Of a stretch of 27,579 bases of DNA, positions 7,014 to 13,910 are shown piece after piece. Each line of letters opens with the position of its first letter. The stretch's first letter is position 1. Both the position numbers and the translations under genes were made by a program. Below the pieces are notes generated by a model. The model was not told the origin of the DNA. It saw only the letters and a program-made list of their open reading frames with translations, and ran no database searches. The stretch is from Bacteroidota bacterium (GTDB lineage: Bacteria > Bacteroidota > Bacteroidia > Chitinophagales > Chitinophagaceae), in assembly GCA_023429985.1 (NCBI GenBank), contig JAEZCV010000041.1, positions 1 to 27,579 on the forward strand. The letters are read 5' to 3'.

Positions 7014-8214
7014 TGGTGAGGAAATCGGACATCGACTCCGCCGAGTAGCGACCGTCGTGAACGGCATCGACGAAGCCTGGTCCAGCCTGTCCGAGGTGAG
7101 CAAAGTCATCCGGGTTCTTGGCAACATCTCGCAGCACGGTTTCCAGCGAGTCGACGGTCGCTTCGACGATTGGAAGTTCACGGCCAGTCTGCTCACGGAC
7201 CGTCTCCCTAGTCCGAGCGTCGACGTGGCTGACAACCAGCCGACCCGAGGCCATCGCTTCGCAAGCGGCAACACCATAACTACCCAGAAGGAACTGATCG
7301 AGGACGACGTCCGCATCGGCGTAGAGGGCAGGCATTTGCGCGTGTGGCACACCGACAATCTGGCGGTACTCGATGACTCCCTCCGCGTCCAGCCGACGCA
7401 GCATCGGCTCGATTCGGTCTGTCCCCTTCATCCATTTCTGGGAAGGTGCGTGGACAACCACCGGGACGTCTCGACGGGCAGGCGACGCTTGCTCGACGTT
7501 CCAACGCGCAGGATCGACGACGACGGGGCACCAGATCGCGCCCGGGACCCACTCGAGCAGGTCGGGGGTCGACACAAACACCGGAACCCCGGCCCTCCTG
7601 ACGAGTTTGAGGCTCTCTTCAGCCCCATCAGACAGAAGATGCACAGGCGCACGGGGATCTCGAAAAGGTGACCAGCGGTGCTGATGCGCGTGCTGATGCG
7701 GCGGCCGAATATCGCTGCCGTGGAACATCAGCGCGCCTTTGATGCCGTGGTCTCCAAAGAACTCGATCTCTCGCACGGGGTCTGATCCGAAATGCCTGCC
7801 CAGGAGGGGAAGACCCGATTCCCAGATGACATGCGTCTGCCGGAGCAAGAATTCCACGAAGCCACGGTGCCAAACCGACGACCTCTGGAACACGGCCATC
7901 GGAACCGCGAGATCGACATGTGGCGTAAACGGATCCGGGACGACACCATGCAGAGCGACCGCTGCCACGCGGTGATCACCGCGTTCCGCAGCCCGCGCCC
8001 ATTCAAATCCCTGACCCGCGGTATTAGCGGGCCCGATGACAAGGCGGATAGGCGAGTCCGCAACCGTGGGGATCGAAGGAACCTGGTCGCTCGAAAATCG
8101 AAAACGGGAACGATCCGCGATCTTGCCCAGGAGTCCTCGCCCTGACGCGATGCGCCGAGCAAGTCTCCGAAATGGAGAGGGCGCCCTGTCGAGGATCATG
8201 AGCGGATCGAGCAT
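7003..8214 (-). CDS. GT-B family glycosyltransferase (GT4-like)
   Basis: A 403-residue soluble protein. The N-terminal half has a Rossmann-like strand IRLVIGPANTAGQGFEWARA (56-75) and a GALMFHGSDIR motif (160-170), typical of the acceptor domain. The C-terminal half has VVVHAPSQKWMKGTD (252-266) and LDQFLLGSYGVAACEAMASG (305-324), in which Glu319 lies in the donor-sugar loop of GT4 enzymes. The ATG at 8214 is preceded by GGAGG with a 4-nt spacer; Met6 is an alternative. It stands alone on the minus strand between two plus-strand genes and has its own promoter (TAGACT at 8244-8249). The first 50 residues are Arg-rich and may be membrane-associating. The acceptor and donor are unknown. Confidence 0.78.
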   Translation of the reverse strand: MLDPLMILDRAPSPFRRLARRIASGRGLLGKIADRSRFRFSSDQVPSIPTVADSPIRLVIGPANTAGQGFEWARAAERGDHRVAAVALHGVVPDPFTPHVDLAVPMAVFQRSSVWHRGFVEFLLRQTHVIWESGLPLLGRHFGSDPVREIEFFGDHGIKGALMFHGSDIRPPHQHAHQHRWSPFRDPRAPVHLLSDGAEESLKLVRRAGVPVFVSTPDLLEWVPGAIWCPVVVDPARWNVEQASPARRDVPVVVHAPSQKWMKGTDRIEPMLRRLDAEGVIEYRQIVGVPHAQMPALYADADVVLDQFLLGSYGVAACEAMASGRLVVSHVDARTRETVREQTGRELPIVEATVDSLETVLRDVAKNPDDFAHLGQAGPGFVDAVHDGRYSAESMSDFLTISA

Positions 8215-8243
8215 CGTGCCTCCGTCGTGACGTCTGTGATGCG

Positions 8244-8249
8244 AGTCTA
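8244..8249 (-). promoter_or_regulatory. -10 box TAGACT, minus-strand promoter of the glycosyltransferase at 8214
   Basis: TAGACT about 30 nt upstream of the ATG at 8214. With initiation about 7 nt downstream it gives a short leader containing the GGAGG ribosome-binding site. This is therefore a leadered mRNA, unlike most other starts in this window. Confidence 0.35.
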
Positions 8250-8313
8250 GCTAGCGCGCGCAGCGCTCGAACGTACGAGGTGAGTCTCAGGAAATCCGAG
8301 GCGGGCCCGATGG

Positions 8314-8319
8314 TAGCGT
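8314..8319 (+). promoter_or_regulatory. -10 box TAGCGT, leaderless promoter of the ABC exporter
   Basis: TAGCGT is followed after 7 nt by the ATG at 8327. No Shine-Dalgarno sequence fits better, so a leaderless transcript is likely. Confidence 0.4.
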
Positions 8320-8326
8320 TGCGGGA

Positions 8327-10141
8327 ATGAAAAAGTTGTGGAGCGCGCTCCAAGATCTGCTCCCGCTGCTGCCTGGTAGAGCGCGGCGTTTTCTTGGGAT
8401 CTATGTGGTGTGCACCGCAGTTCTGGCCCTCTTCGATGTCGCCGCGATGTCGCTCCTGGTGCTGATCATCACTCCGGTCGCGTCCGGGACGCCGATCGAA
8501 CTCCCTGTCCTGGGCGAGCTGCCCGCCAGTGCGACGCCGTGGGTTCTACTCACCTCCTGCTCACTGATCATTGTGAAGAGCGCGCTCGCGGTGATCATGC
8601 ACTGGATCGCAACGCGCCAGTTTGCGATCTACGAGTTTGAGATCGGTGCCCGGATGTTTCGCGCCTACCTTGGCTCCAGTTGGGAAGAACGCTCCAAGCG
8701 AAGCACCGCTGAGTTCACACGAATCGCTGACACCGGAATTTCCGTGGCGATCTCGAGCCTCGTCTTGTCTCTCCTGACGATCCCGGGCAACGTCCTCACC
8801 GTCTTGTTGACGCTGGCGGTGCTGATCATTGCCCAGCCCCTCACGGCCCTGGTGTCACTCGCGTATCTTGGCATCGCCGCCGCGATCATCAACCAAGTGA
8901 TCGGAAAGCGCACGTTGCGGGCTTCCCGAACCAACTTGGATTTCAGCTACCGGGTGGCCCGCCTCCTCACCGAGATGGTCGAGGCGATGAAGGAACTGAC
9001 ACTCCGAGGCCGGCTGGACGAGATCCAAGGCGTGGTGGCGCATCACCGCAAGGGCGCGGTCGCAGCAAGAGCGTCAATGTCGTTCCTTTCGATCATTCCG
9101 CGCTATGGCTATGAGGTGGCGCTCATCGGCGGCTTCATTCTGGTGGGAGGCGTGGGCTATCTCATGGGAGGGGCCACGCAGGCCATCATTGCGGTCGCGA
9201 TGTTTGGAGCCGCAGGCATCCGACTTGTCCCCGCTCTCACCGGCGTCCAGTCTGCGCTCATCACTGCGACCGCGAGCCTGCCGTGGGTGAATGACGTGGT
9301 CAATGACCTCCGTGGCGCTGAAGCGAACACAACCGACGCCCTCGGTGGCGACGACGCCGTCGAATTGCCGGCGAAACCTGTCGCGCTCTCGCTCCGAGAT
9401 ATTGCGTTCCGCTACCCCACGGGCACGAGCCCCGTACTCCTCGGGCTAGACCTCGACGTTCCACTCGGGTCCTCCCTCGGGATCGTCGGACCGTCTGGAT
9501 CGGGCAAGTCGACGTTGATCGATATTCTCCTTGGCCTCCGTGTACCCACCACGGGCAAGATTTCGATTGACGGAACGCCGCTCACAGATGTGATTCATGC
9601 CTGGCGATCCCGTATCGGGTACGTCCCGCAGAAGGTCACTCTCTTCGATGGCACCATCGGTCAGAACGTTGCGCTGACCTGGGAAGACGACTACGACCGA
9701 GACAAGGTCATCGAGGTTCTAGAAAAGGCTCAGCTTGGCTCGCTCATCACGTCCCGCGAGGGGGGTATCGATGAGCGCATCGGTGAGCGTGGCGTGTCTC
9801 TTTCCGGGGGCCAACAACAGCGCCTCGGTATTGCGCGCGCGCTTTACTCCGACCCAATCATCTTGGTGCTCGACGAGGCCACAAGTGCCCTCGATTCCAA
9901 GACGGAGGACGATGTCGTCACGGCGATCAAGCAACTCCAAGGAGAGGTCACCCTCATCGCCGTCGCACACCGAATCTCAACCATCAAGGACTACGACCAA
10001 ATCTGCTACCTCGATAGCGGGCGTGTCCTTGGCAAGGGATCGTTCAGCGAACTGGCCGCGCAGGTGCCGCAATTCGCGATCCAAGTTCAACTCGCCGGCC
10101 TGGGTGCGACGGACTGGACCCAGACTGGACCCGAGGTCTAG
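8327..10141 (+). CDS. ABC exporter, fused TMD-NBD, flippase type (PglK/MsbA-like)
   Basis: A 604-residue half-transporter. The first about 320 residues form a six-helix exporter domain (hydrophobic segments near 21-50, 62-90, 135-160, 163-190 and 245-290). The ATPase domain is complete: Walker A GPSGSGKST at 388-396, Q-loop GYVPQKVTLFD, signature LSGGQQQ at 492-498, Walker B with Asp516 and Glu517, D-loop SALD, and switch His548. It would act as a homodimer. In glycan loci, PglK-type members flip lipid-linked oligosaccharides across the membrane, and that is the most likely role here. The window also encodes a Wzx-type flippase (20309-21592), so the locus may export two products or use the two proteins for different intermediates. 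Its stop overlaps that of the convergent amidotransferase in the shared tetranucleotide CTAG (10138-10141). Confidence 0.9.
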   Translation: MKKLWSALQDLLPLLPGRARRFLGIYVVCTAVLALFDVAAMSLLVLIITPVASGTPIELPVLGELPASATPWVLLTSCSLIIVKSALAVIMHWIATRQFAIYEFEIGARMFRAYLGSSWEERSKRSTAEFTRIADTGISVAISSLVLSLLTIPGNVLTVLLTLAVLIIAQPLTALVSLAYLGIAAAIINQVIGKRTLRASRTNLDFSYRVARLLTEMVEAMKELTLRGRLDEIQGVVAHHRKGAVAARASMSFLSIIPRYGYEVALIGGFILVGGVGYLMGGATQAIIAVAMFGAAGIRLVPALTGVQSALITATASLPWVNDVVNDLRGAEANTTDALGGDDAVELPAKPVALSLRDIAFRYPTGTSPVLLGLDLDVPLGSSLGIVGPSGSGKSTLIDILLGLRVPTTGKISIDGTPLTDVIHAWRSRIGYVPQKVTLFDGTIGQNVALTWEDDYDRDKVIEVLEKAQLGSLITSREGGIDERIGERGVSLSGGQQQRLGIARALYSDPIILVLDEATSALDSKTEDDVVTAIKQLQGEVTLIAVAHRISTIKDYDQICYLDSGRVLGKGSFSELAAQVPQFAIQVQLAGLGATDWTQTGPEV

Positions 10142-11289
10142 ACGCGACTGCTGGCTCCAGCAGCGCGGCGCAGAAAGCTCCGCACCCGTCCAATGGCCCC
10201 CCAGAACCGAGCCGAACTCGGGTAAGCGGTGTAGTCGACAGGCGGCTGCGCACAAATCGCCTCGAGTTCGGCTACCGAGACACCAAGTTTCTTGGCGATG
10301 AACTCGTGGTCCTGGGTCCGCAGGTCGAGCGGGTAGTTCGTCGTCTCCATCAGTGCCAGCGCCTCATCTCGCGTCAACTGACCTGAGAGGATCAGCGAGG
10401 AGTAGTGGGCCAGACGCTTGTCATAGCCGAACTTGTGCGGGAGGTAGTACCCCTGAAAGTACCGCGTGAATACGGACTCGTAGTGCTTGCCTCCGTAATC
10501 ACGCCAACCGACGTTCTCGGCGATGTCCTTCTTGGCATCCTCGACGAAGTACGGCATGAAGTTTAGGGGTCGCACAGTCTTCACGCCGAGCACCATGGGG
10601 TACCAAACATGCCGCTTGAACATCCCCATGACCGGGTACGTCTCGAGTTTGCGGGTGCCAAATCGCTTGTGAACAGCTTTGAGATGCCGGGCGTCGCTCG
10701 CGTTATAGCCCCATGACTCTGGAAGAACCGACTCGGTCGCCGCGTTCCCACCCGACAGGATGTAGCGGATCCCGTATTTGCGCGCCTGGGTGTAGGCCAC
10801 GTATCCAAACGCGTGATCAGTCGGAATGTCGCAGTTCGCGAGAGAGGCCTTGAAGAACGCGAGCTGCAGGTCCTTCATCTCGCGCCAATCGACGACGTGG
10901 GTGTACAGGTCAAGATTGAGAGAAGTCACAAGACTGTGAATATTGCCCACGGCGAGCTCAGAGTTCCACCCACTGTCGAAGTGGACGAGCAGCGGCCGCA
11001 AACCCAATCGCACGGCCTGCAACGTGAGATATGTGCTGTCAACACCGCCAGAGACACCAATGACGCAGTCGTATTGCTTGCCACGGCCGGCATCTTTGAT
11101 GGTGGCAACGAGTTGCTCGAGTTCCTCGCGACGCTCGCCCCGTTGCGCGCGCCGCAGGTCAGCAGCGAATACTTCATCGAAACGGATCGCGTGAGAGGAG
11201 ACGCCGTCTTCGTCGAACCAGATATCGGGGTCAGTCGTATCCATGATCGTGCGGGTGCACCGCTGATATGGTCGCTCCTCGGCCGCCAT
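10138..11289 (-). CDS. WbpG-type N-acetyl sugar amidotransferase, copy 2
   Basis: A 383-residue paralogue of the gene at 3431-4588 and a member of the WbpG/PseA amidotransferase family. The PP-loop SGGVDST is at 80-86, and the family blocks FDSGWNSELA, NLDLYTHVVDWREMKDLQ, DHAFGYVAYTQARKYGIRYILSGGN and WRDYGGKHYES are all present. As in copy 1, the zinc-knuckle is degenerate: Cys11 is kept, but Thr14, Ser31 and Ala34 replace the other ligands. ATG 11289 is preceded by GAGAGG with an 8-nt spacer. The frame is open much further upstream, but that part is antisense to the glycosyltransferase at 11426 and is not coding. No HisH or HisF2 is adjacent, so the pair at 1937-3309 must serve it, or partners lie outside the window. 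It diverges from a glycosyltransferase paralogous to that next to copy 1, so the whole pair looks duplicated. Confidence 0.92.
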   Translation of the reverse strand: MAAEERPYQRCTRTIMDTTDPDIWFDEDGVSSHAIRFDEVFAADLRRAQRGERREELEQLVATIKDAGRGKQYDCVIGVSGGVDSTYLTLQAVRLGLRPLLVHFDSGWNSELAVGNIHSLVTSLNLDLYTHVVDWREMKDLQLAFFKASLANCDIPTDHAFGYVAYTQARKYGIRYILSGGNAATESVLPESWGYNASDARHLKAVHKRFGTRKLETYPVMGMFKRHVWYPMVLGVKTVRPLNFMPYFVEDAKKDIAENVGWRDYGGKHYESVFTRYFQGYYLPHKFGYDKRLAHYSSLILSGQLTRDEALALMETTNYPLDLRTQDHEFIAKKLGVSVAELEAICAQPPVDYTAYPSSARFWGAIGRVRSFLRRAAGASSRV

Positions 11290-11320
11290 CGGTCCTGCCT
11301 CTCTCTTGACGCCGCGGCCA

Positions 11321-11326
11321 AGTCTA
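11321..11326 (-). promoter_or_regulatory. -10 box TAGACT, minus-strand promoter of amidotransferase 2
   Basis: TAGACT about 32 nt upstream of the ATG at 11289. The implied leader of about 25 nt contains the GAGAGG ribosome-binding site. It is divergent from an identical hexamer on the plus strand at 11413-11418. Confidence 0.35.
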
Positions 11327-11412
11327 CGCGCGCCACCATCGGCAAGATTTGCCTGCGAGAGGACGTCAATCCGACCACCGCTCTGTGGAGCGCCGTGCCT
11401 CGGTTCACTCCG

Positions 11413-11418
11413 TAGACT
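11413..11418 (+). promoter_or_regulatory. -10 box TAGACT, leaderless promoter of the glycosyltransferase at 11426
   Basis: TAGACT is followed after 7 nt by the ATG at 11426. No Shine-Dalgarno sequence is present in that interval. Confidence 0.4.
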
Positions 11419-11425
11419 CGTGCGC

Positions 11426-12610
11426 ATGCCCAAGGACCCCTCAGACGTGACGGCGGCGCCCTCCCAGAGGCGACCACGAATTCTTTGTGTCTCCTTTTCC
11501 CCGATTTTCGAGGACGCACGCGTGCTGCGGCAGATCGCGGTGCTTCGTGAACATGGCGACGTGGTCACAGTGGGATACGGTCCCAAGCCGTCCGGCGCTG
11601 CGGCGCATATTGAGGTGCCTTCCGACGCTGTGTCGCTGCCTCGCACGCCGCTTGGTGTAGCGAAACTGGCTCTCCGCGCCCACCGGTCGGTCGAGCTGAC
11701 GGCACCGGGCGAAGTCGCAGTGGAGAGGTTCGTGAAGGATCGAGGCCCATATGACCTCGTCGTCGCGAATGACGCCCGGGCATTGCCGCTCGCTTTCCAC
11801 GCGGCCGGTGGTGCACCAGTGTGGGCAGACATGCACGAATGGGCGCCACATGAGACTGCGAGCCTCCTGAGTTGGCGCATCCTCGTAGCTCCGTACATGG
11901 AGTACTTGTGCCGCACGTATTTGCCCAGCACGTCGGCTGTCACCACGGTCAGCGCGGGCCTCGCGGAGCTATACCACCAGCACTTCGGGGTAGAGACAGG
12001 GGTAGTCCGGAGCGCCCCGCCTTTTCATGATCTTGCGCCAAAGCCCGTCCAGGGCGGCGTCATTCGCCTTGTTCACAGCGGAATCGCGGACACCCGACGA
12101 AACTTGCCCACTTTGATCGAAGCGATCGACAAACTTGGCGAAGGTTTCACCCTCGATCTGTTCTTGGTAGAGGTTCCAGGAGGCCACCTCGACGCACTGA
12201 AAAGCATGGCGGCCACGCGGCCAGGAGTGACGGTGCACGATCCGGTCCCGCCGGCGACGCTGCCAAACGTGCTCAACGACTTCGACCTCGGGGTCTTCCT
12301 GTTTCCCATCAAGACATTGAGTCAACGCCATCACCTTCCGAACAAGTTCTTTGACTTCGTTCAGGCGCGACTTGGCCTCGTATTCTCCTCCGCACCCGAG
12401 ATCGAGGCGCATATTGGCAAGTACGGACTGGGGGTCATCACGGCAGACACAAGCGCCGATGCGCTCGTTGACTCACTCCAACGACTGACGCCCGACGATG
12501 TCATGCGCTTCAAGAACGCGGCTCACGAGGCGGCGCACGCATTGTCAAACGAATCGGACAGTGCCTTTCAGCACGCACTGATCGAACGACTCCTGGTGGA
12601 TCGCAAATGA
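11426..12610 (+). CDS. GT4-type glycosyltransferase, copy B of duplicated module
   Basis: A 394-residue GT-B enzyme paralogous to the one at 4816-5943. Shared blocks are the N-terminal ILCVSFSPIFEDARVLRQ, the hinge WADMHEWAPHETASLLSWR (about 132-150), CRTYLPSTSAVTTVSAGLAE, LVHSGIA, and LPNKFFDFVQARLGL. It carries about 14 extra N-terminal residues rich in Pro, Ser and Arg. The ATG at 11426 is favoured by TAGACT 7 nt upstream (leaderless); a GTG two codons earlier is possible. It diverges from the second amidotransferase, as copy A does from the first, which suggests co-evolved pairs of a sugar-modifying enzyme and a transferase. It overlaps the next gene by ATGA (12607-12610), so the two are probably translated as a unit. 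Confidence 0.86.
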   Translation: MPKDPSDVTAAPSQRRPRILCVSFSPIFEDARVLRQIAVLREHGDVVTVGYGPKPSGAAAHIEVPSDAVSLPRTPLGVAKLALRAHRSVELTAPGEVAVERFVKDRGPYDLVVANDARALPLAFHAAGGAPVWADMHEWAPHETASLLSWRILVAPYMEYLCRTYLPSTSAVTTVSAGLAELYHQHFGVETGVVRSAPPFHDLAPKPVQGGVIRLVHSGIADTRRNLPTLIEAIDKLGEGFTLDLFLVEVPGGHLDALKSMAATRPGVTVHDPVPPATLPNVLNDFDLGVFLFPIKTLSQRHHLPNKFFDFVQARLGLVFSSAPEIEAHIGKYGLGVITADTSADALVDSLQRLTPDDVMRFKNAAHEAAHALSNESDSAFQHALIERLLVDRK

Positions 12611-13773
12611 GGGTGGTCGTCGCAACACGGATTTATGGTCCGGAGGTCTCCGCGGCCTCGGGCATCCTGCGCACGTGGGCTGAGGAGTTTCGCGACCGTG
12701 GCTGGAAGGTGACAGTGCTCACCGCACGGCCACCTCGTGGTGCCGTGATCGACGATCCTCCGGGAATCGATATTCGCCGGGCACGCGTGAAGCGAGACAA
12801 GCAGCAATACGTGCGGGGATACCTCAGCTACATGAGTTTCGATATCCCGCTTGCGTTCCGCCTGTTGTTCTCTCGGCGCGCCGACCTCTACATAGTGGAG
12901 CCGCCACCGACAACGGTTGCAGTGGTGCGGGTCATCAGCTTCCTCCGTCGAACGCCATACGCCGTTCGGGCAGCGGACTACTGGACCGAGGCTGCGGAAC
13001 TCGCGACGAACTCAAAGTTCGTGATCGGCTTTCTCCGCCGCTTGGAGGCGTGGGGGCTAAATGGCGCACGGATGCTCTTCGCTGCGCATCAGCCCTTGCT
13101 TGACCGGCTCCGGGCAGTGGGTATCTCGGCACCCGGTCGCCCGATCGGTTTCGGTGCAGACACGAAGGACTTCCGGTATGAGGAACACCCTCCCGCCGAC
13201 CCGCCTGTCTTCGTCTACGCAGGCACCTATTCCGAGTGGCACGCGGCGGAAATCTTCGTCGATGCGCTGACAAGAGTTGTTGAGAAGTATCCGGGCGCTC
13301 AGCTTGCGTACTACGGCAATGGCGAGGATCGAGAAGAACTGCAGGAGCGCGCTCGACGCCTTGGCATTCACGAGAACGTCTCATTCTCGCCACCGATCCC
13401 ACCCTCGAAGCTGTCGGAGATCCTCAGCCGTGCGACGGTGTCCGTTGCGAGCTTGGCGCCGGTCGCGGCGAACGAGTACGCGGTGGCCACGAAGGTGTAC
13501 TCATCACTTGCGTCGGGTTGCCCCGTGCTCTTCGCGGGCGTGGGCCCTACCTCCGAGCTCATCGCTGAGATTCCGTTCTCCGGTGCGGGCGTGGCGATGG
13601 GCTACGACGTGGACGCCGCAGCGGAGGCAATGCTCAACGCGGCATCGAATCCACTCCCACCTTCAGAGCGATCGCGTCTCGCCGCATGGTCTGCGGACCG
13701 CTACTCGCTTGCCTCTATTGCTCGTGCCGTCGTTGACGAGAGCGCCCGCATTGCCAAGAGCCACAAGCGCTGA
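12607..13773 (+). CDS. GT4 family glycosyltransferase (WbuB/WbpH-like)
   Basis: A 388-residue GT-B glycosyltransferase, cytosolic and without a signal peptide. The N-terminus MRVVVATRIYGPEVSAASGILRT and the following EEFRDRGWKVTVLTA are the standard glycine-rich acceptor-domain strand and helix of GT4. PVFVYAGTYSEWH (about 204-216) opens the C-terminal domain. LSEILSRATVSVASLAP and EYAVATKVYSSLASGCPVLFAG (about 296-317) form the donor-binding region. It overlaps the preceding glycosyltransferase by ATGA and is followed after 137 nt by the fused amidotransferase on the same strand, giving the third amidotransferase-glycosyltransferase neighbourhood in the window. Donor and acceptor are not predictable from the sequence. 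Confidence 0.85.
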   Translation: MRVVVATRIYGPEVSAASGILRTWAEEFRDRGWKVTVLTARPPRGAVIDDPPGIDIRRARVKRDKQQYVRGYLSYMSFDIPLAFRLLFSRRADLYIVEPPPTTVAVVRVISFLRRTPYAVRAADYWTEAAELATNSKFVIGFLRRLEAWGLNGARMLFAAHQPLLDRLRAVGISAPGRPIGFGADTKDFRYEEHPPADPPVFVYAGTYSEWHAAEIFVDALTRVVEKYPGAQLAYYGNGEDREELQERARRLGIHENVSFSPPIPPSKLSEILSRATVSVASLAPVAANEYAVATKVYSSLASGCPVLFAGVGPTSELIAEIPFSGAGVAMGYDVDAAAEAMLNAASNPLPPSERSRLAAWSADRYSLASIARAVVDESARIAKSHKR

Positions 13774-13910
13774 CACCCCACGCCACGTGCCGTCAATCCG
13801 GACACGTGCAGGTGACGGGTCCACGGTTCCAGACATGGCATCATGGATTCATCTGGGTGCCGCCGCGACCGGCGCTCGCCATTGGCCCCTCGCGATCTGG
13901 AGACCTTGAC

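Noticed and set aside
11290..11946. N-terminal extension of amidotransferase 2 to 11946
   Set aside because: It overlaps the divergent glycosyltransferase antisense and has no family similarity; the ATG at 11289 has a good ribosome-binding site and aligns with copy 1.
13806..13910. Upstream start for the fused amidotransferase
   Set aside because: Class II glutaminases need Cys directly after the initiator Met; only the GTG at 13911 gives this, and it has GGAG at 8 nt.
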